Origin: Pandoraea cepalis
GTDB lineage: Bacteria; Pseudomonadota; Gammaproteobacteria; Burkholderiales; Burkholderiaceae
Direction: 5' to 3'
Assembly (NCBI RefSeq): GCF_902459665.1
Contig: NZ_CABPSL010000007.1
Coordinates: 168,752-232,751, forward strand
DNA length: 64,000 nucleotides
Part shown: positions 44,676 through 54,540 of the stretch, piece after piece
Numbering within the stretch: position 1 is the first letter of the stretch
How the letters are laid out: each line of letters starts with the position of its first letter
Position numbers and translations under genes: made by a program
The notes under the pieces: model-generated
Seen by the model: the letters and a program-made list of their open reading frames with translations, nothing else
Told to the model about the DNA's origin: nothing
Databases searched by the model: none

Positions 44676-47470
44676 CACCTCTCCTGTTTGTTGAGCAGCA
44701 GGATCGTGGCGCCCAGCACCACGGGCACGGCGATCATCAACGGCCAGAACGCGTTGCCGAGGTCGGCAAATCCGAGCGCCTTGTTGAACACGCCGCGGCT
44801 GATGATCAACATGTAGGTCGACGGATAGATCTCGCCGATGATCCGGCCGGAGCCCTCCATCGAGGGCACCGGCGTGAGCATCCCGGAAAACTGAATCGCC
44901 GGAATCATGGTGCCGATCATCGTGAAGAACAGCGCCGCGATCTGGCTGCGGGTGAAAGTGGACGCCAGCAGGCCAATGCCCGTGGCGACGACATTGAAAA
45001 TGAAGACGGCGCTCACGAGCGTCAGAAAGCTTCCCTTGATCGGCACGCCGAACAGCGTCACGGCGATGAGCGCCATGAGCAGGAAGTTCAGCATGGCAAG
45101 CGCGACGTACGGAATCTGCTTGCCGATCAGGAATTCCGTGCGGGTGACCGGTGTCACATACAGGTTCAGGATCGAGCCGAGCTCCTTCTCCCGCACCACG
45201 GACAGGGCGGTAAGCATGGCAGGCAGCATCAGCAAGAGCAGCGGAATCACCGCCGGTACCATCGCGGGAAGGCTCTTCACGTCGGGGTTGTAGCGATATC
45301 GGATCTCGATGTCGAGCGACGACGTCGGACGCGCGCCGAGGCGGTGCAATGACTGATCCGCCAGCCAGGTCTGGTGCATCCCCTGCACGTAGCCCTGCAC
45401 AGTCTCGGCGCGCATCGGCATCGCCCCGTCTATCCATGCGCCGATCTCGACCGCCTTGCCGCGTAACACGTCGCGAGCGAAGCCCGGCGGAATTTCGATG
45501 GCCAGCGCCAGGTCGCCTTCGCGCAGTCGCCGGTCCATATCGGCGTCGTCCTTGATGGGCGGTTGTTCGATGAAGTAGCGCGACCCCGCGATGTTGAGCG
45601 CGTAGTTCTGGCTCAACGTGGTCTGGTCGCGGTCGAGCACGGCGTAGCGCAAATCTTCCACGTCCATGCTGATACCGTAGCCCATCACCAGCATCAACAC
45701 GAGCGAGCCCACCAGCGCAAGCGTGGCGCGCACCGGGTCGCGCTGCAGCTCCAGCGTCTCGCGCCAGAGATAGCTGAGCAGGCGGCCGAGCGAGAATGCC
45801 TTGTGCCGAGGGGGCGCCGTTTCGACGATGACAGATGATTCAGGCGGGGTGGACGTGTCAGGCGACGCTGGCGCCAGCGATGCGCCACCACCTGCTTCCA
45901 CGAGATACTCGATAAAGGCCTGCTCGAGCGTGGCCGCGCCCTTGTCGTGCGTGATCTTCGCGGGCGGATCGGATACGAGCACCTTGCCCGCGTGCATCAA
46001 CGAGATGCGGTCGCAGCGCTCCGCCTCGTTCATGAAGTGCGTGGAGATGAAGATCGTCACGCGATCCCGGCGCGACAGTGCCACCAGCAGACGCCAGAAA
46101 TTGTCGCGCGCGATGGGATCGACGCCCGACGTCGGCTCATCGAGAATCAACAGTTCGGGCTTGTGCACCATCGCCACGGCGAGCGACAGGCGCTGACGCA
46201 TGCCGAGCGCAAGGGTGTCGGGCAGTGCGCCCAGCACGTCTGCCAGACCGAAGCGACGTGCCATCTCCGCCACGCGTGCGCCGACCTCGGCCTCGGGCAC
46301 ATGGAACAGCCTGGCGTGCAGCACGAGGTTCTGATGCACCGTCAGCTCGGTATAGAGCGAGAACGCCTGCGACATGTAGCCCACGCGGCGGCGTGTGCCG
46401 ATGTCCTTCGGATCGACTTCGTGACCGAAGAGCCAGGCCCGGCCGTCGCTCGCTTGCAGCAGGCCGGTGAGCAACTTCATCGTGGTGGTCTTGCCGCAAC
46501 CGTTCGAGCCGAGGAAGCCGAAGATCTCGCCGCGGCGAATGCGGAAGTCCACGTGATCGACCGCAACGAAATCGCCGAAGCGCATCGTGAGATCCTTGGC
46601 TTCGATGGCGATCTCCGTGTGTTCGTCGATCGGCAGCGGCGGAATCGCGACGGGCTCGTAGCCGCGCGTCTTCTCCGCAGGCAGCAGGTCGATGAACGCC
46701 GCTTCCAGGGTGTCTCGCCGCGTGTGCGCAAGCAACTCGGCGGGCGTGCCGGTCGCGAGCACCTTGCCCGCGTCCATGGCGACGAGCCAGTCGAAGCGCT
46801 GTGCCTCATCCATATACGCGGTGGCGACGATCACGCTCATCGTCGGTCGCGCGCGACGAATGCGCGCGATCAATTCCCAGAACTGAGCGCGCGCGAGCGG
46901 ATCCACGCCGGTCGTGGGCTCGTCGAGCACCAGCAGATCGGGATCGTGAATCAGCGCGCAACACAGCCCCAGCTTCTGCTTCATGCCCCCCGAGAGCTTG
47001 CCCGCCGGCCGGTCGAGAAACGCATGCAGGCCGGTGCTGTGCGTGAGGTCATCGATGCGGCGGCGCCGCTCCGGGGCATCGTGACCGAAGAGCCGCGCGA
47101 AGAATTGCAGGTTCTCCTCGACGGAGAGCGTCGGATAAAGATTCTTGCCGAGTCCCTGCGGCATATAGGCGATGCGCGGACACACGCGGTCGCGATGCGC
47201 CTTGCTCGCCATGTCGCCGCCGAGCGCTTCGACGGTGCCCGCTTGGACCACCCGCGCGCCCGCGATGAGCGACAGCAGGGTGGACTTGCCGACGCCGTCC
47301 GGACCGATCAGACCGACTATGCCATGGGCGGGGAGGTCCAGGCTGACGTTGTCCAACGCGACCGTCTTGCGGCCGTAACGCAGTGTCACGTCGGCGACGC
47401 GCACCACCGGCGGCAAGCGGCTGCCGGGCGGGGGCGATATCGAAGGCGAAGGTGGGGGCGGCACCGTCAT
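44675..47470 (-). CDS. RbbA-like ABC exporter: two ATPase domains fused to an ABC-2 permease
   Basis: A 931-residue fusion: ATPase 1 (about 20-250), ATPase 2 (about 290-530) and an ABC-2 permease with a periplasmic loop (about 570-931). Walker A 1 is GPDGVGKST (56-64), with Asp where Asn or Ser is more usual; signature [10 protein letters not shown]; Walker [14 protein letters not shown]. Walker A 2 is GSNGCGKTT; signature 2 is [10 protein letters not shown], lacking the canonical Ser-Gly-Gly, so site 2 may be weak. E. coli RbbA has the same layout (about 911 residues). Earlier work linked RbbA to ribosomes; the operon here points to export. Confidence 0.92.
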   Translation of the reverse strand: MTVPPPPSPSISPPPGSRLPPVVRVADVTLRYGRKTVALDNVSLDLPAHGIVGLIGPDGVGKSTLLSLIAGARVVQAGTVEALGGDMASKAHRDRVCPRIAYMPQGLGKNLYPTLSVEENLQFFARLFGHDAPERRRRIDDLTHSTGLHAFLDRPAGKLSGGMKQKLGLCCALIHDPDLLVLDEPTTGVDPLARAQFWELIARIRRARPTMSVIVATAYMDEAQRFDWLVAMDAGKVLATGTPAELLAHTRRDTLEAAFIDLLPAEKTRGYEPVAIPPLPIDEHTEIAIEAKDLTMRFGDFVAVDHVDFRIRRGEIFGFLGSNGCGKTTTMKLLTGLLQASDGRAWLFGHEVDPKDIGTRRRVGYMSQAFSLYTELTVHQNLVLHARLFHVPEAEVGARVAEMARRFGLADVLGALPDTLALGMRQRLSLAVAMVHKPELLILDEPTSGVDPIARDNFWRLLVALSRRDRVTIFISTHFMNEAERCDRISLMHAGKVLVSDPPAKITHDKGAATLEQAFIEYLVEAGGGASLAPASPDTSTPPESSVIVETAPPRHKAFSLGRLLSYLWRETLELQRDPVRATLALVGSLVLMLVMGYGISMDVEDLRYAVLDRDQTTLSQNYALNIAGSRYFIEQPPIKDDADMDRRLREGDLALAIEIPPGFARDVLRGKAVEIGAWIDGAMPMRAETVQGYVQGMHQTWLADQSLHRLGARPTSSLDIEIRYRYNPDVKSLPAMVPAVIPLLLLMLPAMLTALSVVREKELGSILNLYVTPVTRTEFLIGKQIPYVALAMLNFLLMALIAVTLFGVPIKGSFLTLVSAVFIFNVVATGIGLLASTFTRSQIAALFFTMIGTMIPAIQFSGMLTPVPSMEGSGRIIGEIYPSTYMLIISRGVFNKALGFADLGNAFWPLMIAVPVVLGATILLLNKQER

Positions 47471-47480
47471 GATGCGCGGC

Positions 47481-48554
47481 TCACTGCGGCAGCTTCGTTT
47501 GCAATTGAGGCGGCCACGGCACCTGACGGTCGGTCTTCACCCAAGCGACGCCGGGCAGGCCCGTCTTCACTAGCGTCAGATGCTGTTGCAGCAATTCGGG
47601 CGCAATCTGCGCGCGCACGCGGAACATCAGCTTCTGGCGCTCGCTCTCGGTTTCGACGGTCTTCGGCGTGAACTGCGCCGTGCTCGAGACGAAGGACAGG
47701 GTCGCGGGAATGACGTACTGGGGCGCTGCGTCGAGCACGATGCGAACGTCGGCGCCCATGGCGAGACGGCCGGCCACCGTTTCCGGCAGGAAGAACGTCA
47801 TGTACACATCCGACAGGTCGACGAGGTTGAGCACCTTGCCGCCCGCCGCCAGCACTTCGCCGGGTTGCGCTACGCGAAATTGCACGCGGCCGTCGCGCGG
47901 CGCCTTGAGTTCGCTGTCGGCGATGTCGGCTTCGATACGGTGGATGGTGGCCTGCGCGGCTTCGACTGTCGATTTCGCGCCAATCACCTGGGCGTTGGCC
48001 GCCTCCACCGCCGATTGCGCGGCGGCGACCTGCGCGCGCGCCGCGGTAACGGCGGCGCGCGTGCTGCGAACGCGCGCACGATCGTCGTCCAACTCCTGCA
48101 CCGACGACGCCCCTTCTTTCGACAGGGTCTCCGAGCGCGACAGACGCCGCGCGGCGGCATCGAGTTCGGCCTCGCGTGCCGCCACGTTCGCCTCGGCCGT
48201 CGCCTTGTCCGACACGCGCGCGGCGGCCTGTGCCTGAATCGCCGCCACGTTGGTCACAGCCTGTCGATACTGGGCACTGGCCTCGTCGCGCTGCGCGTTG
48301 AGCGTGTCGATCTGCATCTTGGCAAGCACCTGGCCCGCTTTCACGAAATCGCCCTCCCGAACGTAGATGGCTTCGACACGCCCGCCGAGTTTGGTGGCGA
48401 TGTCGACTTCGGTGGCTTCGATACGGCCGTTGCCGCTGGCAAACCCTTCTCCCGGCCCGGCATTTCGGAAGGTCGTCCATCCGTACCAACCCAGACCGAT
48501 CACGGCGAGCACGATCAGGGCGGGAACCAGTGTCTTGGCGTTGGGGAGCGTCAT
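47481..48554 (-). CDS. HlyD-family membrane-fusion adaptor (YhiI-like)
   Basis: A 357-residue periplasmic adaptor: an N-terminal anchor (about residues 8-25), a split lipoyl domain ([24 protein letters not shown] and later [20 protein letters not shown]), a long alpha hairpin rich in Ala, Glu and Arg (about 75-205), then a beta-barrel domain. Start 48554 overlaps the stop of the outer-membrane lipoprotein gene by four bases (ATGA). With RbbA 10 bases downstream this is the yhiI-rbbA-yhhJ arrangement of E. coli, here with its own outer-membrane channel. Confidence 0.9.
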   Translation of the reverse strand: MTLPNAKTLVPALIVLAVIGLGWYGWTTFRNAGPGEGFASGNGRIEATEVDIATKLGGRVEAIYVREGDFVKAGQVLAKMQIDTLNAQRDEASAQYRQAVTNVAAIQAQAAARVSDKATAEANVAAREAELDAAARRLSRSETLSKEGASSVQELDDDRARVRSTRAAVTAARAQVAAAQSAVEAANAQVIGAKSTVEAAQATIHRIEADIADSELKAPRDGRVQFRVAQPGEVLAAGGKVLNLVDLSDVYMTFFLPETVAGRLAMGADVRIVLDAAPQYVIPATLSFVSSTAQFTPKTVETESERQKLMFRVRAQIAPELLQQHLTLVKTGLPGVAWVKTDRQVPWPPQLQTKLPQ

Positions 48555-50152
48555 TGGGGGCTGACCTCGGGCATTGAGTGAGCGGCCGGCGCGGTGTACG
48601 CCGGACTCGCTGGGCCGGCCGGGTCGGCAGGCGGCGGCACGGCGAGCCGCGGTGTGCGAGCGAACGGTCCGCCCGGCGCATCCGCAGGGGGTATGCGCCG
48701 GCTGCCGCCCCCGAGCGCCGTATAGAGCGACACCCGTGCGGAGAGCAGCGCGCGGCGTGTCTGCACGGTCTGTTGCTCGATGGCGAGTAGGTCGCGTTGG
48801 GCGTCGAGCACTTCGAGAAACGCGGCCGCACCGTGGTCGTAGCGCAGCTTGGCGAGCCGTGCGCGCTCGGCCTGGGCGTCCTGCGTGGCTTGCAGGATCG
48901 TGACCTGATCGGCCAACCAGCGGCGCGCACTCAGGGCGTCGGCGACATCGCGAAATGCGCCCTGGATCGTCTTCTCGTAATTCGCGACCGACTCCACGCG
49001 CCGCGCTTCGGCGAGATCGAGATTGTTGACGAGGCGTCCACCCTGGAAGATCGGCAGACTGAGGCTGGGCGTGAACGTCCATGCGGCGCTGCCGGCCTTG
49101 AACAGGCCATCGAGCGCGCTGCTCGCCGTGCCCACCGAGCCGGTGAGCGTGATCTGCGGGAAGAAGGCCGCGCGCGCCGCGCCGATGTTGGCGTGTGCCG
49201 CGCGCAACTGATATTCGGCCGCGATGATGTCGGGCCGGTCCTCCAACAACGATGACGGCAGGCCGGGGTCGAGTTCGCGCATCAGACGGGCATCGTCGAG
49301 CGTGGTGTCGATGGCCGGCGCTGACGTGTCGATCGGCACGCCCACGAGCACCTGCAGCGCGTGCGCCTGTGCGGCCCGCTGCAGCTGAAGTTGGGCGACG
49401 AGCGCGCGGGCCTGCTGCCAGAGGGTCGTGACTTCGGTGAGATCGAGCCTCGAGGTCGCGCCGACCTGCTCGCGGCGAGTGAAGATGCGCAGCGACTCGG
49501 CGCGGCTGTCGACCGTCTGCTGCGCCAAGGCGATGCGCTCGTCGAATTCGCGCAGGTTCAGCCACGTTTGTGCGACCTGCGAGATCAGGCTGAGCGCCAG
49601 CGCGCGTCGAGCCGCGTCGGACGCCAGGTAGTCGTCGAGCGCGGCATCCTTCAGATTGCGGATCCGCCCCCAGAAGTCCAGCTCCCACGTCGACAGGCCG
49701 AGGCCGACCTGATATTGGCTGCTGATATAGGGGTTGCCGGTGAGACTGAGATCGCCGGGCAGACGTTGACGTGTCTGGTTGCCGCCCACGCCGAGCGACG
49801 GCAGTTGATCGGCGCGTTGAATCCCGTACACCGCTCGCGCTTGTTCGACCCGGGCGAGCGCGACGCGCAGATCGCGATTGTTGGCCAGGGCGGTTTCGAT
49901 AAGCACGCGCAGCCGGGGATCGGCGAAATACTCGCGCCAGTCGAGCCCGGACGCCGGCCGCGCGGCCGCCGTGGCCGGCGACGTGGTGGCATCTTGGGGC
50001 CACACGTCGGCGACCGGCGGTGCCGGGCGTTCGTAGCGAGGCGCCAGCGAAAGACAGCCGCCAAGCAGGGTCGCGACGAGCGCGGCAATCACGGGCGTCG
50101 CGGCGGTGTTCGCGACGCCCGAACGCCTGGGTGAATTGCAGGGTTTCGCCAT
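48551..50152 (-). CDS. Outer-membrane efflux lipoprotein, TolC/NodT (OprM) family
   Basis: A 533-residue outer-membrane channel subunit. The signal peptide ends in the lipobox LLGGC, so Cys33 would be lipidated. Two tandem efflux-protein repeats follow (about 70-270 and 280-480); the first has [16 protein letters not shown] and the second [23 protein letters not shown], both standard for NodT-type proteins. A Pro/Ala-rich tail ends the protein. It is first in the exporter operon. GGGAGG lies 11 bases before the start at 50152. A hairpin at 50255-50287 separates it from trpE. Confidence 0.92.
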   Translation of the reverse strand: MAKPCNSPRRSGVANTAATPVIAALVATLLGGCLSLAPRYERPAPPVADVWPQDATTSPATAAARPASGLDWREYFADPRLRVLIETALANNRDLRVALARVEQARAVYGIQRADQLPSLGVGGNQTRQRLPGDLSLTGNPYISSQYQVGLGLSTWELDFWGRIRNLKDAALDDYLASDAARRALALSLISQVAQTWLNLREFDERIALAQQTVDSRAESLRIFTRREQVGATSRLDLTEVTTLWQQARALVAQLQLQRAAQAHALQVLVGVPIDTSAPAIDTTLDDARLMRELDPGLPSSLLEDRPDIIAAEYQLRAAHANIGAARAAFFPQITLTGSVGTASSALDGLFKAGSAAWTFTPSLSLPIFQGGRLVNNLDLAEARRVESVANYEKTIQGAFRDVADALSARRWLADQVTILQATQDAQAERARLAKLRYDHGAAAFLEVLDAQRDLLAIEQQTVQTRRALLSARVSLYTALGGGSRRIPPADAPGGPFARTPRLAVPPPADPAGPASPAYTAPAAHSMPEVSPQ

Positions 50153-50254
50153 AGAAGTCCCAACCTCCCGACGGACACTCCACTATAGCGCGGCGACGCC
50201 GCAGGGCGCATGCGGGAGGGGGTGAAAATGGCGAACGCTTGTGCTAAATCAACA

Positions 50255-50287
50255 AGGGCTCCGAGTCGAGGTTCGATTCGGAGCCCT
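50255..50287 (-). terminator. Hairpin between trpE and the exporter operon
   Basis: Perfect 10-bp arms AGGGCTCCGA and TCGGAGCCCT with a 13-base loop, followed on the minus strand by TTGTTGATTT. It starts about 113 bases after the trpE stop. It looks like a moderate intrinsic terminator and would end the rpe-gph-trpE transcript before the exporter genes. Confidence 0.65.
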
Positions 50288-50399
50288 GCTTATTCCGCTA
50301 TTGCACCCGGCCGATATTACCGAGGCCGCTGCGTCTCGAACGGGCACAGGCGTGACATCGGTGCGGCGGCGCGGCGCCTGGAAGGCTGCGCCGCACGGA

Positions 50400-51905
50400 T
50401 CAGTATTCGGCGTCGAGGCCGTCCTGCACCTGCTCGGCCGCCCGCAGCACGGCGCGCGCCTTGTTTTCCGTCTCTTGCCATTCGGATTCGGGCACCGAAT
50501 CGGCCACGATGCCGGCCGCGGCCTGCACATAGAGATTGCCGTCCTTGACGACACCGGTGCGGATTGCGATGGCGACATCCATTTCGCCGCCGAACGAGAG
50601 GTATCCCACGGCGCCGCCGTAAAGGCCGCGCTTGACGGGCTCGAGTTCGTCGATCAGTTCCATCGCGCGAACCTTCGGCGCGCCGGTGAGCGTGCCGGCC
50701 GGGAACGTCGCGCGCAGTACGTCGATATTCGACAGCCCCGGTTGCAGCCGGCCTTCCACCGAACTCACGATGTGCTGCACGTGCGAGTATTTCTCAATCA
50801 CCATCTTGTCGGTGACTTCGACGGTGCCGGTTTGGGCGATGCGGCCGACATCATTGCGCGCCAGATCGATGAGCATGACGTGCTCGGCGATTTCCTTCGG
50901 ATCTCCAAGCAATTCGGTGGCCAGTTCGGCGTCGCGCTCGGGCGTGGCACCGCGCGGACGCGTGCCGGCAAGCGGGCGAATCGTCACGATTTCCTGCTCG
51001 CCGTCGGGCGTTTGCCGACGCTCCTGCCGCACGAGGATCTCGGGCGATGCGCCGACCACCTGGAAGTCGCCGAAGTTATAGAAGTACATGTACGGCGACG
51101 GATTGAGCGAGCGCAGGGCACGGTAAAGCGAGAGCGGGGCATCGCGATACGGCTTGATGAGACGCTGGCCCACTTGCACCTGCATCAGCTCGCCGGCGGC
51201 GATGGCGTCTTTGGCCTTGGCCACGGCTGCGAGGTAGTCTGGCTTGGCAAATTCGCGGAAAGTTTCGGTGCGCACGCTGCCGGACGTGACCGGCGCGTCG
51301 ACCGGCGCCTTCAGACGAGTGCGCAGCTCGCGCAGACGCAGGCGAGCCTTCGAAAACGCTTCGGGCTGGGTCGGGTCCGCATAGATGATGAGGTAGAGCT
51401 TGCCGGTCAGATTGTCGATCACGGCGAGTTCTTCGGTGAGCAGCAACTGGATGTCGGGCAGGTTCAGGTCGTCGTGCGGGGTGGTGTGCGCCAGTTTCTT
51501 CTCGATGTAGCGCACGGCGTCGTAGCCGAAGTAGCCCGCGAGACCGCCGCAAAAGCGCGGCATGCCCGGGCGCAGGGCCACCTTGAAGCGTGCCTGGAAC
51601 TCGGTGATGAACGCCAGCGGGTCGCCGTCGTGCGTCTCGACGACGACGCCGTCGCGCACGACTTCGGTCTTCGGGCCGAAGCTGCGCAGCAGCGTGTGGG
51701 CCGACAGGCCGATGAACGAGTAGCGGCCGAAGCGTTCGCCGCCGACCACCGATTCGAGCAGGAAGGTGTTCGCGCCGCGCCGGTCGCCCAGCGCGAGCTT
51801 CAAATACAGCGAGAGCGGCGTGTCGAGATCGGCCAGCGCCTCGGCGATCAGCGGAATGCGGTTAAAGCCTTGGTTGGCCAGCGATTTGAATTCGAGTTCG
51901 GTCAT
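50400..51905 (-). CDS. trpE: Anthranilate synthase component I
   Basis: Makes anthranilate from chorismate and ammonia; first committed enzyme of tryptophan synthesis. In 501 residues the tryptophan feedback site LLESVVGGERFGRYSFIG, NPSPYMYF, the catalytic TIRPLAGTRPRG and LIDLARNDVGR, and the chorismate-site region TFPAGTLTGAPKVRAMELI are all present. Start 51905 gives the usual N-terminus MTELEFKSLANQGFNRIPL. It is downstream of rpe and gph with a Trp-rich leader peptide upstream. The partner gene trpG is about 28 kb away, an unusual separation. Confidence 0.96.
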   Translation of the reverse strand: MTELEFKSLANQGFNRIPLIAEALADLDTPLSLYLKLALGDRRGANTFLLESVVGGERFGRYSFIGLSAHTLLRSFGPKTEVVRDGVVVETHDGDPLAFITEFQARFKVALRPGMPRFCGGLAGYFGYDAVRYIEKKLAHTTPHDDLNLPDIQLLLTEELAVIDNLTGKLYLIIYADPTQPEAFSKARLRLRELRTRLKAPVDAPVTSGSVRTETFREFAKPDYLAAVAKAKDAIAAGELMQVQVGQRLIKPYRDAPLSLYRALRSLNPSPYMYFYNFGDFQVVGASPEILVRQERRQTPDGEQEIVTIRPLAGTRPRGATPERDAELATELLGDPKEIAEHVMLIDLARNDVGRIAQTGTVEVTDKMVIEKYSHVQHIVSSVEGRLQPGLSNIDVLRATFPAGTLTGAPKVRAMELIDELEPVKRGLYGGAVGYLSFGGEMDVAIAIRTGVVKDGNLYVQAAAGIVADSVPESEWQETENKARAVLRAAEQVQDGLDAEY

Positions 51906-52130
51906 TTTGCACTCTGCCTGCAAGTTTGCCGGCGGGCGTTCCCGCAAATTCGGCGTGGATTGGCGTTGAGAATACCTGAGTCGTGTCGGGGTGGGGGTGC
52001 TGAACCACGTCGAGCTTCGTGAACGCGCGCGCACCGGCAATGCGATGGCGCTTGCCGCGGCTCGGCGAACCCGCGCACTGTGCGAGACAGCGCGCCGAGG
52101 TATGACGTCTTGGGAACAACAACGATGCAA

Positions 52131-52159
52131 GAAACGGGTTGCCGAAGACGAACTTCAGC
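52131..52159 (-). promoter_or_regulatory. Candidate attenuator hairpin of trpE
   Basis: On the minus strand GCTGAAG pairs with CTTCGGC (one G-T pair) around TTCGT at 52141-52159, followed after CAACCCG-like spacing by TTTCTT (52131-52136). It starts 26 bases after the stop codon of the Trp-rich leader peptide. The stem is short and the U run imperfect, so this is a weak to moderate terminator. Confidence 0.4.
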
Positions 52160-52184
52160 GGTCCCGGCCACCCCTTGGAAGGGT

Positions 52185-52259
52185 TCAGCAGGACCAGCGT
52201 CGCCAGGGCCAGGCCCCCCGGTCGATCACGCTCAGACTCCGTTTCTTGTTCAGGAACAT
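52185..52259 (-). CDS. trpL: trp leader peptide (24 residues, three Trp codons)
   Basis: A 24-codon frame between gph and trpE ending in GAWPWRRWSC and a TGA stop. Three of its last eight codons are TGG, far above chance in a genome with about one Trp per hundred codons. The last Trp codon region contains GGTCC, which can pair with GGACC about 25 bases later, ahead of the candidate terminator hairpin. This is the layout of ribosome-stalling attenuation as in E. coli trpL. It begins 32 bases after the gph stop. No strong ribosome site is seen before the ATG, which is the main weakness. Confidence 0.65.
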   Translation of the reverse strand: MFLNKKRSLSVIDRGAWPWRRWSC

Positions 52260-52290
52260 GCGCTTGAATGCAGTGTGGAAGATGGCGAAC

Positions 52291-53007
52291 TCAGCTCGCC
52301 AGTGCGGGCGCAGCCTTGGGCAAAATCGCCCGGGCGGCGCCCAGAATGGAGCCGACTATACCATCCGTGTCGATCGTTTGTACAGATTCGCCATGGTTGT
52401 AGCCATACGGCACGGTCAACGACCGGCAGCCGGCCGCGCGGGCCGCCTGGGCGTCGTTGCCCGAGTCCCCGACCAGCACGGCTTGCGCCGGCGACACGCC
52501 GAAGACTTCGCACGCCTTGACGAGCGGCATCGGGTCCGGCTTGCGCCTGGGCCACGAGTCGCCGCCATACACCAGGTCGAACTGATCGGTCAGGTCGTAA
52601 TGCGCGAGCAACGCGACCGCGAAGCGATGCTGCTTGTTGGTGATGCAGGCCACGGGCAGACCGGCGGCGCGCAAGGCGGCCAGTCCTTCGCGCACTTCGG
52701 GATAAAGCGTCGTGTGGGCGCCGTTGATCGACGTGTAGACGGCTTCGTACTTGTCCTGTGCCCGTTCGAACAGGCCGTCGATCTCCGCGTCGGCGAAGCG
52801 CTCGGCGAGGGTCTTGCGGATGAGATTGGCGGTGCCCTTGCCGACAAACGTCATCAGGCGCTCGGTCGGCACCGGCGCTACACCCAGATCGGCCAGCATG
52901 GCGTTCAGCGCCATGCCGAAGTCGCCCGCCGTGTCGACGAGCGTGCCGTCGAGGTCGATCAGCACCGCGCGAATGCCGTCCAGCTGGAGGTCTTGGGTAT
53001 CGGTCAT
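52291..53007 (-). CDS. gph: Phosphoglycolate phosphatase
   Basis: A 238-residue HAD phosphatase that dephosphorylates 2-phosphoglycolate formed by DNA repair and other side reactions. The nucleophile motif is [15 protein letters not shown], motif II is ACITNKQ, motif III includes the lysine in RRKPDPMPL, and motif IV is [17 protein letters not shown]. The start at 53007 overlaps the rpe stop by four bases (ATGA), so rpe and gph are coupled. trpL and trpE follow in the same direction, the common rpe-gph-trpE order of Burkholderiales. Confidence 0.95.
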   Translation of the reverse strand: MTDTQDLQLDGIRAVLIDLDGTLVDTAGDFGMALNAMLADLGVAPVPTERLMTFVGKGTANLIRKTLAERFADAEIDGLFERAQDKYEAVYTSINGAHTTLYPEVREGLAALRAAGLPVACITNKQHRFAVALLAHYDLTDQFDLVYGGDSWPRRKPDPMPLVKACEVFGVSPAQAVLVGDSGNDAQAARAAGCRSLTVPYGYNHGESVQTIDTDGIVGSILGAARAILPKAAPALAS

Positions 53008-53684
53008 GCCACGCTCGCCAGTTGGGCGCGCATCTGGTCGATGACCGCCTTGTAGTCGGGTTTGCCGAAGATGGCGGAGCCGGCGACGAACGTGTCCGCC
53101 CCGGCGGCCGCGATCTCGGCGATGTTCTCGACCTTCACGCCGCCGTCGATTTCCAGACGAATCTCGTGACCGGTCTCGGCCGTGTAGGCGTCGATCCGGG
53201 CACGCACGGCGCGCAGTTTGTTGAGCGCTTCGGGAATGAACGATTGGCCGCCGAAGCCGGGGTTCACCGACATGATGAGCACCATATCGAGACGATCCAT
53301 CACGTGGTCGAGGTAATGCAGCGGCGTGCCCGGGTTGAACACGAGACCGGCTTTGCAACCGTGGTCGCGAATCAGGGAGAGCGTGCGGTCGACATGTTCC
53401 GACGCTTCCGGGTGGAACGTGATCAGGTTTGCACCGGCCTTGGCGAAATCGGGCACGATGCGATCGACTGGGCGTACCATCAGATGCACGTCGATCGGTA
53501 CGTCCACGTGCGGGCGGATCGCTTCGCACACCATCGGGCCGATGGTCAGGTTGGGAACGTAATGGTTGTCCATCACGTCGAAGTGAATCCAGTCGGCGCC
53601 TGCCGCCACGACGTTGCGGACTTCTTCGCCCAGCCGGGCAAAGTCGGCGGACAGGATGCTGGGGGCGATACAGAATTGCGTCAT
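53004..53684 (-). CDS. rpe: Ribulose-phosphate 3-epimerase
   Basis: Interconverts ribulose-5-phosphate and xylulose-5-phosphate in the pentose phosphate pathway. A 226-residue TIM barrel with the metal and catalytic residues in [44 protein letters not shown] and [12 protein letters not shown]. First gene of rpe-gph-trpL-trpE. The upstream 200-base gap to the divergent apaG should carry the promoter; TTTAAAAT near 53714 on the minus strand is a possible -10 region. Confidence 0.97.
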   Translation of the reverse strand: MTQFCIAPSILSADFARLGEEVRNVVAAGADWIHFDVMDNHYVPNLTIGPMVCEAIRPHVDVPIDVHLMVRPVDRIVPDFAKAGANLITFHPEASEHVDRTLSLIRDHGCKAGLVFNPGTPLHYLDHVMDRLDMVLIMSVNPGFGGQSFIPEALNKLRAVRARIDAYTAETGHEIRLEIDGGVKVENIAEIAAAGADTFVAGSAIFGKPDYKAVIDQMRAQLASVA

Positions 53685-53886
53685 GGCGGGCGGGGGAAGG
53701 GCGTCAAAAGCGACATTTTAAAGCTTTCGCATGATGCCTGCCGGCCGTGGGCCGAACCGGCGGGCGCCGATACCCTTCGAATCGGTCGCCGGCTGGCGTC
53801 TTTGCCGGTTGCGACCCGCGACGACTTGCCGCAGAATGCGTTGCAAAACGCCACCAGAGAGCCCGCATGCGCTACAGGAACACCCG

Positions 53887-54261
53887 ATGAGCCAGTATGA
53901 ATTTACCGTCACAGTGCGCCCGCAATACCTCCCGGAGCAATCGGAACCGGATCGCCGGCAATTCGCCTTTGCCTACACGATCACGATTCGCAACAGTGGG
54001 GAAGTGCCGGCACAACTGATCTCGCGCCATTGGGTGATTACCGACGGCGATAACCATGTGCAGGAAGTCAACGGCCTGGGCGTGATCGGGCATCAACCGT
54101 TCCTGCAGCCCGGTGAGCAGTTCGAGTATACGAGCTGGGCGATGGTCGCCACGCCGATCGGCACCATGCGCGGCGAGTACTTTTGCGTGGCCGAGGATGG
54201 CACGCGTTTCGACGTTCCCATCGCCGAATTCGCGCTGACCATGCCGCGCACGTTGCACTGA
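53887..54261 (+). CDS. apaG: ApaG protein
   Basis: A 124-residue single-domain immunoglobulin-like beta protein (ApaG/DUF525), historically linked to Co2+ resistance and Mg2+ efflux; its biochemical function is unknown. Family marks are FAYTITIRNSG, LISRHWVITD, GLGVIGHQPFLQPGEQFEYTS and MRGEYFCVAEDG, all present. Start at 53887 follows a good family N-terminus. It diverges from rpe. Confidence 0.94.
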   Translation: MSQYEFTVTVRPQYLPEQSEPDRRQFAFAYTITIRNSGEVPAQLISRHWVITDGDNHVQEVNGLGVIGHQPFLQPGEQFEYTSWAMVATPIGTMRGEYFCVAEDGTRFDVPIAEFALTMPRTLH

Positions 54262-54288
54262 GCCGGGCATGCGCGCATCGTTCGGACG

Positions 54289-54540
54289 TCAGCGGCGGTC
54301 GTCGGACCAGTCTTCGCGTTTGAGCGGATCGTCGGCCGCGCCTGCGGCCGCGTCCCGATCGCGCGAATCCACCGGGTCGACGGTATCGCTCGGCATCGGC
54401 CGGATCGCCCGCATCGGGCGAACCCTGCGTTGGGGCGACGGCTTGCGACGCATCACCACAATCGCGGCGACGATCGCGATCGCCAGCAACACCTCCGGCA
54501 AGACCAGCAAGGCCGGATATTCATCGAACAGATTACCCAT
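54289..54540 (-). CDS. Small hypothetical single-pass membrane protein
   Basis: An 83-residue protein I do not recognise. One membrane helix (about residues 9-31, ALLVLPEVLLAIAIVAAIVV) is followed by a basic stretch (MRRKPSPQRRVRPMRAIR) and an acidic, Asp/Arg-rich tail. The start is supported by AGGAAGAG just upstream, inside the beginning of the divergent mltA. Its ATG overlaps the mltA ATG on the other strand by two bases (54539-54540). The positive-inside rule puts the tail in the cytoplasm. Likely real because of the ribosome site and sensible topology, but no function is offered. Confidence 0.6.
   Translation of the reverse strand: MGNLFDEYPALLVLPEVLLAIAIVAAIVVMRRKPSPQRRVRPMRAIRPMPSDTVDPVDSRDRDAAAGAADDPLKREDWSDDRR

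Noticed and set aside
50255..50287. Possible tRNA T-arm (GGTTCGATTC) marking an integration site
   Set aside because: The flanking bases do not form a T-stem or acceptor stem and there is no 5' half; the segment is better explained as a terminator hairpin.
51906..52130. N-terminal extension of TrpE
   Set aside because: The upstream in-frame codons are Arg/Ser-rich and lie in the leader region; family alignment starts at MTELEFKSLANQG.
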